Shown: positions 11,101 through 21,100, counted from the first letter of the stretch. The stretch: 64,000 bases of DNA from an uncultured Flavobacteriales bacterium (GCA_943787535.1 CALSMU010000009.1:62001-126000); one strand, 5' to 3'. Numbers and translations are program-made. Notes: generated from the sequence alone by a model not told the origin.

Positions 11101-11396
11101 GCATAAATCCACCCATCTGGGCCTTTTGCCAATGAAAGACACCGTAAATCATCTTCACCTATTTGAATTTTTGCCCATGTTACTCCATCGTACTCATATA
11201 TCCCTTTCTGATTAGAGAAATACATTAAACCTCTAGAATCTTGAACAATATCAAAGATTTGTGGATTCCCGTTATATTCTTTTGGGGAATAGTTTTGCAA
11301 CAAAAATGTTCCATTTAAATTACTGGAATTACCCTGTGCGAACCCTAAAATTGAGGGAAGAAAAAGAATAACAAAGTATAAAAACGTAATTTTCAC
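8190..11396 (-). CDS. Beta-propeller sensor with Y_Y_Y domain and cytoplasmic PP2C/SpoIIE phosphatase
   Basis: 1068 residues. A signal sequence (residues 1-22) precedes a long periplasmic region (about 25-700) with repeated propeller motifs (DSRGLMYFSN, GPDGWIYAGANGDFG, DNEKNLWLGTNVGISK, EDLEGNIWMVL, DQDGITWLGGPSGLMRY), as in two-component regulator propellers. A Y_Y_Y-type domain follows (about 715-785), then one membrane segment (about 790-812) and a coiled coil (KQDAEKQRDIAERQKELVEAA). The C-terminus is a SpoIIE-type PP2C phosphatase: GDFYWAD, NADSTGHGVPGAIMS, LTDGFQDQFGG and VDDVCVIGV carry the metal-binding Asp residues. It should sense an extracytoplasmic signal and dephosphorylate a cytoplasmic protein, possibly an anti-anti-sigma factor; no partner is encoded nearby. 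The start is GTG, four bases after a TATCTTTG box, which suggests a leaderless message. Confidence 0.88.
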   Translation of the reverse strand: MKITFLYFVILFLPSILGFAQGNSSNLNGTFLLQNYSPKEYNGNPQIFDIVQDSRGLMYFSNQKGIYEYDGVTWAKIQIGEDDLRCLSLAKGPDGWIYAGANGDFGVLKSDSVGRLQFNSELENIGVNSIGRVAKIIIDGEKKYLKTEKVIYIISPEGVDSIIPETEIEDMFFLDGRHYIKQKGLGLFLLKGKQLKTVEGGYQLSNKEVKSSIRFRDRNLFFTAQSGVYEMSNTGRLVKRDFLEGITIMSVLKIEDNLLSLGTNSKGVIVVDGNFDFVYTIGLEQGLKDAAIKTQFVDNEKNLWLGTNVGISKIQINSPILKFDLTSGLRSTIEAIIRYKKRLFVASQDGVYSKNSNGFFEKVKGIEQDCYGLHLFYNGNDTLLLVSERDHVLALNEANEHTKLQPGGPYQVQASPLNPNELIVVHYDGLANLIYNGGQYITNNYLRNFTQAEAHNIVIEEDGTIWIGTIADLDGGVYKTHVDIFRDSSIKFERYYTDEGLPEGATYMFTKDKEIYAGTDQGLFKHVDGKFALYNEFGVDFSKKRGVHRISEDLEGNIWMVLYDNDNNYEIGFSSLHGDKYVWNSKMFRRHSEDVVHALFHDQDGITWLGGPSGLMRYDSKIINNYEIPFNALVRSVVYGDSNLFVGAYQENGLLQPNDLDYTLKYSSNTPITFTFASTSFIDESKTEYSFLLEGHDDNWNKWSSRTIKEYYLAEGSYSFKVKARNVNGFISEEAVFSFVVLPPWYRASWAYFLYVIGFIFVVYIIILFSIRRVKQKNIQLGALVDERTKEVVIQKQDAEKQRDIAERQKELVEAAHREITDSINYAERIQRSFLATDDILNSNLEEYFVFFQPKEVVSGDFYWADKLSNGNFAMVNADSTGHGVPGAIMSILNISSIEKAVRLNFLEPHEIFNSTRKTIIERLKKDGSLEGGKDGMDASIICFDFENNKFTYTAAQNPIWIVRDGSLTEIKPEKMPVGKHDKDSVPFLGGVFEMEKGDVIYTLTDGFQDQFGGPKGKKFMVKKMREYVLSISHLSMKEQHTKISEVFSSWKGDTEQVDDVCVIGVRI

Positions 11397-11400
11397 TTAA

Positions 11401-11408
11401 CAAAGATA
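11401..11408 (-). promoter_or_regulatory. Putative -7 box (TATCTTTG) abutting a GTG start
   Basis: The box ends four bases before the GTG start of the propeller/phosphatase gene. This spacing would put the transcription start at or next to the start codon. Confidence 0.5.
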
Positions 11409-11461
11409 AAAATTGGATAGAATAATAACACTGTAGTGATCACAATATTCCATTTTCTCAT

Positions 11462-12388
11462 TTATAATTTCAATAAAGCTTTAGAATAAACCCTATTTTG
11501 CTGAACAAGCACAATGTAATACATCCCTGGATTATAAAGTCCTAAATCAATATTTAGTTGGTGTTGACCTAAAACCTTTATTGGGTCAAGTGTTGCTATT
11601 TGTCTTCCGGTCACATCCGTAATAAAAACAGTAATTGGCGACCAGGATTTTGAGCTAAAAACAAGTTGAGTTGCCTCGCTTATTGGATTTGGATATACTG
11701 CCATCTCATTTATTGCTGGGCCCTCATAAATGCTATTTGGGTTGGGAGATACTGAATTTGCTCTATTTGATCTTGTTGTATTGTGATCCTGCGCTTTGTT
11801 TGCAGAACATTGATCATTCCAATCCACATCAACTATATAACCCAACCCTGTCCAATCTAATGGAGTATCACTATGCCACCAGCTTGTATCTGCATCGTTA
11901 ACTGTAGAATGTAGAAGGTCGACGCCTGGACCACTTCCTGCAGAGTCAACCCAACAATTATAATAATTTATAGGCTGTCCCATGTATTTAGTCCATCGCA
12001 GACGGATGCTATCTCCTTGTTCCAATATTGCAAAATGAATCGTTTGGTGAGGCAGACTCAAAGGGCCTTCTAAACCCTGGTTATCTACTCCAGAGATTCT
12101 ATATCGATAAGGTCGCAAATTTGGATCCGAACTGTAGTCCCGAAACTGACTCACCGAGTCCCAATGAACCGAACCAACCAGCGTATCACCTCCCAATAAT
12201 TTTCCCCTGTAAATTCTTATTGAATCAATGGGGTTAGTGCTTGTTTGAGCAGTTCTTTCCCAAACAACTACATTGTGTGTAAATGTCGTATCAACTGTTA
12301 CCAAACAAATATTTGTTAATGGTCCAACCTGAGCTATTGAAGTATAATTAAAAAGAAATAACGGAAGTAGTAATAGTAACTTTTTCAT
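11462..12388 (-). CDS. Small T9SS type A cargo protein with fibronectin-like region
   Basis: 308 residues with a signal peptide (residues 1-19, ending SIAQ). Residues 25-215 resemble the fibronectin-III pair at the end of the 1366-residue PKD protein: both have NICLVTVDT/NPICIVSVDT, NVVVWE/NLVVWE, a YRYRISGVDN/WRYKISTVDN core and the linker KAQDHNTTRSNRA. The C-terminal part is a T9SS type A sorting domain (VYPNPISEATQLVF ... GMYYIVLVQQNRVYSKALLKL). It therefore looks like a stand-alone copy of that protein's C-terminal cassette without the PKD/SprB stalk. It lies between the TonB receptor gene and the propeller phosphatase in the same direction. The specific function is unknown. Confidence 0.85.
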   Translation of the reverse strand: MKKLLLLLPLFLFNYTSIAQVGPLTNICLVTVDTTFTHNVVVWERTAQTSTNPIDSIRIYRGKLLGGDTLVGSVHWDSVSQFRDYSSDPNLRPYRYRISGVDNQGLEGPLSLPHQTIHFAILEQGDSIRLRWTKYMGQPINYYNCWVDSAGSGPGVDLLHSTVNDADTSWWHSDTPLDWTGLGYIVDVDWNDQCSANKAQDHNTTRSNRANSVSPNPNSIYEGPAINEMAVYPNPISEATQLVFSSKSWSPITVFITDVTGRQIATLDPIKVLGQHQLNIDLGLYNPGMYYIVLVQQNRVYSKALLKL

Positions 12389-12457
12389 CTATTCGATTTT
12401 ATGCTGTTATGATTTTAAAGGTAAATCATACGTGAAAGATATAAAATTTTATCTTGA

Positions 12458-14932
12458 TTAAAAAAAGGCGCGTCCAGAAACCATTAGATTTCTTCCAGGA
12501 GCACTTATTCCAGATGCAAACATTTTATAATGCTGATCCATGAGGTTGTTTATCCCAAACTGAAGCGTAACAGACTCATTTAAAGACAAACTTGCTCTAA
12601 AATTAATTGTATACCATGAAGGGCTTCCATCAACCGTTGCTTCTTGCGGATTGTCGGAGGTTCCTGCAGCAAAATCAGCTTTTCTTTTCCAACCATTATA
12701 ATGACTAAACACCTCTAAATCCCAGTTCTCCTTTTCAAACAACAACCCTGTCTTGCCAAATAATGGAGGTATATGAGCAAACGGATCCTTAGAATTTGTT
12801 AAGTATCCTTTCGTATAATTTATACTTGATGAAAGGTGGATATTCTTACTAAAGATAACCTTAATCCTTCCGGAACCTCCATATATAATAGCCTGTTCAG
12901 CATTTATGTTTGTTTGGATCTTTCTGTTTTCGCCTTCATAAATTAACGAATCTAACCCATTCAACTCGTAATCTTCTCTTATAATAGCATTATCCAAGAC
13001 CGTACAAAACCCAGTAACTCCAATTGTAAAAAAATTTACTTTATAAATGTTAATTCCATTAGAATGATATTCTCTTTGGAACGTTTTGGAAAAGCCCAAC
13101 TCAGCACTATAAGCATATTCCGGTGCAATTTTATTATTCGGAATTACTACAAAATCTCCTTTCTTAAAAACCTTCCCAAAATCATCAATGTTTGGAGACC
13201 TAAAGCCTGCGCTAACATTAAAGTTTGACTTAAAGTTCTTTGTAGGCAAATAAACTAGACCTGCATTACCAGACAAAGCTTGATTAGTTGTGTTGATATA
13301 TTCAAAAGGCAGCGCAACAAAGGAATCGTCGATAAATCGAGCTTGTAGGTTATTGTAATTGTACCTCCCTCCTATCTTAGCAATTAGCTTTTTAAATGTG
13401 TGTGAATAGCTTAAGTAAAATGCCCCTGTACTCATTCCACTTCCACCATCGGGATATCGCGTAGATTCACCCCCCTTTTCTCCAGTTGTGATATCTTCAG
13501 TAAATGCAGTTGAGACAACAGCATTAGTGGTAAGTTCTAGGCCATAAAACAATTGTGATGTGCTATCCATAACACGCACTAAATCGGCATTAAACCCATA
13601 CACTTTGACATTTTCACTGTTACTACTTCTTGAATTCGAACCAAATTTTCTTTTAACTCTCTCTTCATTTATGTTTTGTGCAGATGCAATAAAAGAAGCT
13701 TTTGAAAATAAAAAATTGGAAGACGATATCTCGGTTTCTAAAGCTGCGAACATTCTTTCCTGAGGACCATAATACCACTCTGAGTATTCTAAGCTACCAT
13801 CTTCTAGGACATTGTTAAGCCTATCAAACCTTGGAACATTCGTTGAATTTGAATATTGTGTGTTCAGTTTAAATGTCACAAAATCAGAGTGTCGGTAAAT
13901 CAATTTTTGAAGTGCATCAAATTGTTTATAAGCTGTTCCTATCTGTAAATTAGGGTTTTTATTAATTATCACCGAATCCTTTTCTTCAATTCTTTTAGAA
14001 TAAAAATTAACTCTCCCAAAATCATCATATCCATGAAAACGTTTACTTCCCGACAATAAATCTCCAAAATCATTTACCGAAATAGAGGTAATTGACCCAA
14101 ACTTTTTACCGCCTATTGCTATATCAAAATGTCCCGACTTTTCTTGGTTAGAACTATTATAACGCAACATTCCTGATCCATTTGTAATAATTGAGTCTCC
14201 TTTAGAAAGCTTTGGGTCTTTTGTGTGAAAGTGAATCACACCACCGATTGCATCACTACCGTAAACCGCAGAGCCTGGCCCATAAAGGATCTCCAATTGA
14301 GAAAGGGCGTTGTTGTCAACCGTAATGCTATTATGTAGGTGACCTCCACGATAAATCGCATTGTTTAAACGAACCCCATCGACAACCAAAAGAACTCTAT
14401 TTGCTTCGAATCCTCTTATTATTGGGCTCCCTCCCCCCATTTGGCTCTTTTGAACCTGAATTCCATCAGCATTTTGCAATACATCTGCAGTAGTCTGAGC
14501 ACTTAACTCTTCTAGTTTTTCAGCAGAAATAATTTCAGTTTGATTTGTGGATTTTTCTTTATTCCCATTCTCATTCCGCAGCGGAGCAATTATGTGAAGT
14601 CCATTTAGCATGTTACTCGCAGGCTCCATTATTACCCAACGACCTTCGTTTAATATAGTAGCTACCGTTAATTTTTGCGTTTTGTAGGATGCTACAGTAA
14701 AGACGAGTGTATCATTTATACCAAATTCAGAAATGTTTGTATTTCCTTTATAACCTGTACTCGTGCAATTTGTCCCAAGAACATTGCAAATATCTACTTC
14801 CTCTAGAGGCTCGAACATTTCGTTTACAATTCTTATCTGTTGTGCATTAAATAAAGAACCACAGCAGAAGAAGATTAACATGAAAACACATAGAATTTTA
14901 CCATTATTTAAGCTTTCTCTCCTACGTTTCAT
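12458..14932 (-). CDS. TonB-dependent outer-membrane receptor
   Basis: 824 residues. The N-terminus has a signal/anchor region (about 10-31) and a short carboxypeptidase-regulatory-like beta domain (about 32-110). A plug domain follows (about 130-240) with DVLQNADGIQVQKSQ, GGGSPIIRGFEANRVLLVVD and the EILYGPGSAVYGSDAIGGV motif. The remainder is a beta-barrel ending in an aromatic residue (SGRAFF). The RGFEANRVLLVVDGVRLNNA signature is common in receptors for heme, hemoglobin or siderophores, but the substrate cannot be fixed from sequence. No classical TonB box is obvious. The start lies three bases after the recO stop, so it is probably in one transcript with the histidine kinase and recO. 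Confidence 0.9.
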   Translation of the reverse strand: MKRRRESLNNGKILCVFMLIFFCCGSLFNAQQIRIVNEMFEPLEEVDICNVLGTNCTSTGYKGNTNISEFGINDTLVFTVASYKTQKLTVATILNEGRWVIMEPASNMLNGLHIIAPLRNENGNKEKSTNQTEIISAEKLEELSAQTTADVLQNADGIQVQKSQMGGGSPIIRGFEANRVLLVVDGVRLNNAIYRGGHLHNSITVDNNALSQLEILYGPGSAVYGSDAIGGVIHFHTKDPKLSKGDSIITNGSGMLRYNSSNQEKSGHFDIAIGGKKFGSITSISVNDFGDLLSGSKRFHGYDDFGRVNFYSKRIEEKDSVIINKNPNLQIGTAYKQFDALQKLIYRHSDFVTFKLNTQYSNSTNVPRFDRLNNVLEDGSLEYSEWYYGPQERMFAALETEISSSNFLFSKASFIASAQNINEERVKRKFGSNSRSSNSENVKVYGFNADLVRVMDSTSQLFYGLELTTNAVVSTAFTEDITTGEKGGESTRYPDGGSGMSTGAFYLSYSHTFKKLIAKIGGRYNYNNLQARFIDDSFVALPFEYINTTNQALSGNAGLVYLPTKNFKSNFNVSAGFRSPNIDDFGKVFKKGDFVVIPNNKIAPEYAYSAELGFSKTFQREYHSNGINIYKVNFFTIGVTGFCTVLDNAIIREDYELNGLDSLIYEGENRKIQTNINAEQAIIYGGSGRIKVIFSKNIHLSSSINYTKGYLTNSKDPFAHIPPLFGKTGLLFEKENWDLEVFSHYNGWKRKADFAAGTSDNPQEATVDGSPSWYTINFRASLSLNESVTLQFGINNLMDQHYKMFASGISAPGRNLMVSGRAFF

Positions 14933-14935
14933 TTA

Positions 14936-15658
14936 TTAATCTTCAAAAATAGTTTCCAAAATTTTGTGCGAAGTTATTATATCCTTTTTCATTCCCAATT
15001 GCATTTCGTAGTATTTAACCATTGACTCTAATAATTCCTTTCGTTCAGGATTAGTATAGTTCAATTCTGAAATTTCATCAAACTTCGTGCCTATAAGCTG
15101 TCTAAAAAGAGCGGATAATTGAACCGATAAATGGTAATCAAAAATATCATTGGGAAATTCAAAAATACCTTCTTTTAAACTAAAATGTTTTTGACTGGGC
15201 TTCTCGGGTGCTGAGGGTTGAAAACCAAAATACCTTGAAAGCCCCATTAAAAAAACCAGATGGAAGTTGACATTAAATTCACTTTCATCAAAAATAGCAA
15301 TAGCGGTAGAAGTATAGCGGTATAATTCTGGATTTGTTTCCTCCTCTTTAATGCACTTATATAAAATATCTGTAAGAAAAATAGCTACCATGCTCTTTCT
15401 TACATCCATTGTAATAGAAACAGGAGGTTTTTGCAATTTAATTGGCCCCGCATAGTTAAGGCTTTTATTTGAGTTATATGAGCAATCAATTTCTAACAAA
15501 TGAAAAGGTTGTAGAACTGCTGCTGCCCCTTTCTTTTTCTTTATGCCTTTTGCAATAAAAGATTGCAAACCATACTCCTGTGTAAATACTTTTAAAACAA
15601 CACTTGTTTCTGAGTAAGGGAAATGCTTTAAGTAAATTCCTTTTATCGATTGCCGCAT
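14936..15658 (-). CDS. recO: DNA repair protein RecO
   Basis: About 240 residues. The N-terminal OB-fold reads MRQSIKGIYLKHFPYSETS, then VFTQEYGLQSFIAKG, typical of RecO, followed by an alpha-helical C-terminal domain. RecO helps load RecA onto SSB-coated single-stranded DNA in the RecFOR pathway. The CxxC zinc-finger motif of some RecO proteins is not seen. I chose the ATG at 15658 rather than the one at 15685 because the latter overlaps the end of the histidine kinase gene, and the RecO domain begins exactly at 15658, four bases after that gene's stop. The product length fits the family. Confidence 0.9.
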   Translation of the reverse strand: MRQSIKGIYLKHFPYSETSVVLKVFTQEYGLQSFIAKGIKKKKGAAAVLQPFHLLEIDCSYNSNKSLNYAGPIKLQKPPVSITMDVRKSMVAIFLTDILYKCIKEEETNPELYRYTSTAIAIFDESEFNVNFHLVFLMGLSRYFGFQPSAPEKPSQKHFSLKEGIFEFPNDIFDYHLSVQLSALFRQLIGTKFDEISELNYTNPERKELLESMVKYYEMQLGMKKDIITSHKILETIFED

Positions 15659-15662
15659 CAAC

Positions 15663-17114
15663 TTATCTATTAGGAAGCTCCACATAAAATGTAGTACCTT
15701 CTCCTATTTGTGTTTCAAAGTAAATTTGACCGGTATGATTATCCACCATCTGTTTAACCATAGCTAAACCTAAACCGGCTCCAGTAGATTTCGTAGTAAA
15801 GTTTGGTGAAAATATCTTTTTTTCAATTTCTTTAGTTATACCAACACCATTGTCTTTAATAAAAATTAAATGTGTATTTTCTTTTGGAACTAATCCAACC
15901 TTAATAGTTCCTCTTCTATCGTCAGGAATTGCCTGAATCGCATTTTTTATCAGATTACTAAACACACGGTTTAATTGTTCTTTATCGCCTAAAACTATTG
16001 CTTCTTTTGGATCATTTGCTTCAAAGACAACATCTACGCCAACAGTCTCACTAAATAACTCACAGGTAGATCTTAACACTTCTTTGATATCAATTTCCAA
16101 AATGGTAGCTTTTGGCATTTGAGCAAAATTAGAAAATTCATTTGCTATGGATGTCAATGTATCAATTTGCTGAACCATTGTAACCGAAAATTTTGATAGC
16201 TTTTCCTTAAAATCAGGATCATTTTTATCCAATGCTCTTTCCAAATGTTGCACACTCAATCTCATAGGCGTTAAAGGATTTTTAATCTCATGGGCCACTT
16301 GTCTTGCCATTTCTCTCCAAGCGCTTTCTCTTTCACTCCTTGCAAGTTTCTCAGCACTTGATTCTAATTCCTTAATCATTAAATTATATTCATCCACCAA
16401 AGCTCCTATTTCATCTTCTCCTTTCCAGTCAATTAATAAATTCTTCTTATTGATTTTAACTTCTTTTAGCTTGTTTGCAATTTCTCTTAGAGACTTTGTA
16501 ATGTACTTTGACAATAAGTAAGCAAGTAAACTTGCCCCTATTAGTAAGAATACATATATCTCTAGAAGTGTTGTTAAAAAAGGAGCCAAATCACTTTTAT
16601 CATTAGAATTTTCCAAATTATATGGAATATTAATAATAGCGATTTCTTGCCCTTTATTATTTAAGATATAAGAATAAGTAGATACATAGTACTTGTTTAA
16701 GTTTTCTACTTGACGTTGTTTTGATGATTGTAACTTTTTTAAAAGTTCTGGCGCGATGGTTTGTGTGTAAAATTCCGGATCACTTTTGTCATCTCTGCTG
16801 GACATCAGCACTTGCCCTTTGGTATTAAAGATGTTTATCTCAATATTGTTGACATCGGCTAGCTCCTTAACTTTGTACTCGAAATCCTTCCGCACAAAAT
16901 CCATGTTTTTCGCAATTTCAACTTCCTTTAAAAAGTACTGCAAAGATGTAGCAACTGTATGTTCCTTTCTTTTTAATCTGTCTTGATGATATTTCTCATT
17001 TTGATTATCGAAAAAAATAATGGTAGTAGCTCCAATTATTAGTAATGATAGAAGAATAATAGCCAACATGGATATATAAATCCTTGTTCTAAGGCTTGGA
17101 CGGTAAAAACTCAT
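15663..17114 (-). CDS. Sensor histidine kinase with HAMP domain (NtrY-like)
   Basis: 483 residues. A transmembrane segment at about 12-34 is followed by a periplasmic sensor region (about 35-180), a second membrane segment (about 182-205), HAMP (about 205-255), a dimerisation/phospho-acceptor helix with QVAHEIKNPLTPMRL, and an HATPase_c domain with NLIKNAIQAIPDD (N box), DNGVGI (G1) and GAGLGLAMVKQ (G2). It should autophosphorylate on the His of the HEIKNP motif and pass the phosphate to a response regulator. None is encoded next to it, so it is an orphan here. It is followed with almost no gap by recO and the TonB receptor. The signal sensed is unknown. Confidence 0.92.
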   Translation of the reverse strand: MSFYRPSLRTRIYISMLAIILLSLLIIGATTIIFFDNQNEKYHQDRLKRKEHTVATSLQYFLKEVEIAKNMDFVRKDFEYKVKELADVNNIEINIFNTKGQVLMSSRDDKSDPEFYTQTIAPELLKKLQSSKQRQVENLNKYYVSTYSYILNNKGQEIAIINIPYNLENSNDKSDLAPFLTTLLEIYVFLLIGASLLAYLLSKYITKSLREIANKLKEVKINKKNLLIDWKGEDEIGALVDEYNLMIKELESSAEKLARSERESAWREMARQVAHEIKNPLTPMRLSVQHLERALDKNDPDFKEKLSKFSVTMVQQIDTLTSIANEFSNFAQMPKATILEIDIKEVLRSTCELFSETVGVDVVFEANDPKEAIVLGDKEQLNRVFSNLIKNAIQAIPDDRRGTIKVGLVPKENTHLIFIKDNGVGITKEIEKKIFSPNFTTKSTGAGLGLAMVKQMVDNHTGQIYFETQIGEGTTFYVELPNR

Positions 17115-17170
17115 TTACAAAATATTATTTTCTATATACGGACAAATTTTGAGCCACAATATCGATTGAG

Positions 17171-18091
17171 TCATTCTAAGTTTGGAACTTCAAAAGTACT
17201 TCCACGTACAAACCTTACACCAATTAATAACTCATGCGTTCCTGAACTATAATTTTTTAAATTGGAGGTTGTAAAATCAAAAGAATATCCTATTACTAAA
17301 TTTTCACGGAATAGATATCCAATCATAGCAGAAGCAGCATCAGCTGTTCTGTAGGCACCACCAAGCCATATTTGATTCTTATAAGTTACCTTGGCCATCA
17401 AGTCAACTTGAATTGGAGCCGCTTCAACATACTTAACCAAAACAGTTGGCTCGATTTGAATGTCTTCACTCGCATTAAAACGGTATCCTCCATGCATATA
17501 ATAATGGTTCTCTAACTTACTTAAACCTGTATTTGTTCCTTCGTCGAATTTTAATTTAGATTGTAAAATATTTGGTGCAGCTACTCCAAAATTCCAGTTG
17601 TCATGATATAAATAAAAGGCAAATTTTGCATCTGGCACCAGCGTTTGCATTACTCCATCAATTATTACCGGATCGTTCGGAGAATAGGTAGTTATCTTGT
17701 GACCATCTAACTTCCATTCTGATATTCCAAAACTTGCACCTAGAGACAATCGAATGGATTCAGATAAGCTTAGTTGATAAGAATAAGACCCCTGCAAACC
17801 GGTGCGCCGCGTTGGTCCAACATGATCAGTATAAAGAAATGCCCCCAATCCCATTTTGAGATTTTTTGTTGGACCATTTACCGTTAATGAATACGTTCTT
17901 GGCGCATCAGACAATCCTACCCATTGGTATCTATGTCCTGACTTAACATCAAAATAAGGTTTTGAGCCAGCTATTGCGGGATTATATGCATAATCGTTGA
18001 ATAGAAACTGACTAAAAGTTGGCAACTGCTGAGCCTTTATATGTAATAAAGACAAACTGCAAAATGCTATGATTAAATATCTCATTTTCAT
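17171..18091 (-). CDS. PorP/SprF family type IX secretion-associated membrane protein
   Basis: 306 residues with a signal peptide ending in KAQ, then QLPTFSQFLFNDYAYNPAIAG, the hallmark start of PorP/SprF proteins, and a beta-strand-rich barrel ending GTHELLIGVRF. In gliding Flavobacteriia, SprF-type proteins are encoded just downstream of SprB-type adhesins and are needed for their export or surface attachment. Here the gene starts 11 bp after the stop of the giant SprB-repeat gene in the same direction, which fits a dedicated partner for that product. An alternative start two codons downstream is possible. Confidence 0.92.
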   Translation of the reverse strand: MKMRYLIIAFCSLSLLHIKAQQLPTFSQFLFNDYAYNPAIAGSKPYFDVKSGHRYQWVGLSDAPRTYSLTVNGPTKNLKMGLGAFLYTDHVGPTRRTGLQGSYSYQLSLSESIRLSLGASFGISEWKLDGHKITTYSPNDPVIIDGVMQTLVPDAKFAFYLYHDNWNFGVAAPNILQSKLKFDEGTNTGLSKLENHYYMHGGYRFNASEDIQIEPTVLVKYVEAAPIQVDLMAKVTYKNQIWLGGAYRTADAASAMIGYLFRENLVIGYSFDFTTSNLKNYSSGTHELLIGVRFVRGSTFEVPNLE

Positions 18092-18102
18092 CTCTACTTT
18101 CT

Positions 18103-21100
18103 TTATCGCATTATAGTTACTGGTCCAGTAAAAGCATCCGGATATTCAGGATGATTAAGAACAATTATATAGTAATATGTCCCGACCGGTAGGTCTTTTC
18201 CTTTATATCTACCGTCAAACTGCTGTAAATCTCCGATAGAAATAAATAGCTGTTGACCCCATCTATTGTAAACTTCAATAACGCATTCTGGAAAATCTGT
18301 CATTAGATCAAGTTGCCAAGTATCATTTATTCCATCCCCATTTGGAGAGAATCCGTTAGGAAAAATAATCTCAGGCAATAATTCTACATAAACCGTATCG
18401 CTATTTACACATCCATTGGTATCTGTAACAGTAACTACATAGTTTTGGCTGAATAAAACAATTAATTCAGGATTCGCCTCTATACCTGAAGTGTCTGTAA
18501 AATTTGTGGTTGGCGTCCACTGATACGGACCGTAACCTGAAGTAGGTGACCCCCCTATAACAATTGGTGTTCCATAACTTTCAAGATAGTCCGGTCCTGC
18601 ATCTACAACAGGTAATGAGTGAGTCAATACCTCAATTGTATCCGCTGAACTACAGTTTAGATCTGTAGCAACAAATACCAATGTATCTAAAGCTGCAACT
18701 AACGGACAATGCAAGAGCGTATCTGTTATAGATAAAGTATTGCTAACCCCATTCGTAACCTCCATCCATTCGACACTGTAATTAGTAGCCCCAATAACTG
18801 TACCTATCAAATCAACACAACCTCCAAAACAAAAACTAGTGTCTATTCCTGCATTAGAAATCAATGTATTAAGTGTGTCTATTCCAATTGTATCTATATA
18901 GACACATCCGTTATCATCCGTTACAGAAATTTCGTAATTCATTGGAAGAACATCAGTGATAAATGGCACCCCAGGATCCACAAATCCTGATGGAGGAATA
19001 GAGGCCCAATTATATGTATAAGGAACAGAGCCACCACTAGCTGTTATATATATAGCGCCCGCTGTTGAATTCACACAATATGCATCCGTAATGGAATCTA
19101 CAACTATAGAAATTGCTGAAGGCTCATTAAGGATTACTTCCGAAACTACTATACATAAATTAGCGTCGGTAATAATTACTGTATCAGCACCCACACACAA
19201 GTTAGATGCAGTAGAACTTGAAGAAGGGTTACCACTCCAAGAATATGTATAAGGCAATGTTCCTCCCGAAACTACAGCATAAGCCTCTCCATCACAACCT
19301 CCTCCACAAGAAGCATCAACCAAAGTAGGGCTACTAAATAAAAGAGTGTCTGGAGAATTTATAATGCCTGTTCCATAGGCAAAACATCCAGTTCCAGGAT
19401 CAAATACCTCTACAGTATAAGTTCCAGGCGCCAATGAACTAATAGCACTTGTAGGTCCAGCAGCACCCAAGGATGTTGCTCCATTAAACCATTCGTATGT
19501 TAATACACCCACAGAATTAGTTACTGCAGCAGAAATAGAGCCAGTATTATCATCATAACAATTGCTTTCAACTATTTGCAAGGCAACTCCTGGAGCCCCC
19601 ATTCCCGGGATAGCAAAGGTTTCCTCTATTTGGCAATTTCCATCGTCGATCGTTAAGGTATATGTCCCTTCTGCTGCTCCAGTTGTATCTTGACCTGTTC
19701 CAGCTCCAGGCGACCAAACATAACTATAAGTTCCCGTTCCTCCGGTAGCAGTAATTTCAATAGCTCCATCAGAACCACCACAAGTTGACGGAGTTACATA
19801 TGCCGTTGAGCTAATAACCGTATTTACGCCAATATTTGCTTCTCCAATCAAAACACACCCATCTGAATCAGTAATTTCAACATTGTAAGTTCCTGCTTCT
19901 AAATTGGATGCCAAACTACTTGTATTGCCATCATGAATCCAAAGATAGCTATATGGCAATGTTCCTCCAGTTGCATTAACTTCTGCAGATCCATCAGTTC
20001 CTTCATCACAGGTTACATCAACTTCATTCATTGTATAACTTGTAGGTCCTCCGTTATCACTGACACTTACATTAACATTTACAACACAATTATTAAAATC
20101 TGTAATTTGAACTGTTTGAACACCTGGGCATAAACTATCAGCAGTAGCGGTGGTTTGTCCGTCAGACCAGTTGTATGCATAAGGTGCTATTCCTCCTAAT
20201 GCTGTTATTGTTGCTTCACCATCACAAATTCCACATGTAGCATCAATTACCGCTGAAGTTCCTGTGATTTCAGCTGGAGAACCAATAGTTATGGTTTCAA
20301 ACGAAACACACCCCGCTGCATCAGTAACCTGATATATATAATCTCCCGCCGGGGCATTTGCTAAATCTTCTAACTGCGATATTGCATTTGAATTCCATAA
20401 ATAAGTAAATGGCGCCGTTCCTGTGATTGTAACGTCCGCACTACCATCTTGCGAACCAAAGCAGGTAACATCTGTAATGTTATCAATCGTAATGGTAGGT
20501 GCAGCAATATCGTTTATCGTAATAATTGTATCTAGTCTACATCCAAAAGCTCCAATAACTCCTAAATTATATGTTCCTGAAGGAACATTAGTTGTATCAG
20601 TACCTGTACTAATTGCATCCCAATCATATGTATAAGGTGCAACACCACCGCTAGCATTAGAAAATGCTGCGCCATTAGATAACAAGCAATTAGCATCTAT
20701 TACACTAACATCAGCAATGATCTGAGGTGATTCTGTCAAAACAAACGACGTGTCTTTTTGACACCCATTATCATCTACAATAGTTAAATTATAAGTGTCG
20801 GCTACTAAGTTCGTGATGTCTTCATCACTAGTAGGTGTGAAAGTCGGAAGCAAAGCAGTCCAAGAATAATTATATGGCCCGGTTCCTTGTGTTACGGTAA
20901 TATCTATCTCTCCTGCACCCTCTTGAAAACAACTATCTATTACAACGATGAAAGAAAGAAGCATTGAATCTGGCTGCGAAATCGTGTATTGATCTGATAT
21001 TGTACACCCATTAGAATCTGTAGCAACAACAGTGTAAGTTCCTGTATCTATTGCAACAAGATCTTCTGTGAGTGTTGGAGTTGGGACAAATCCACTATTA

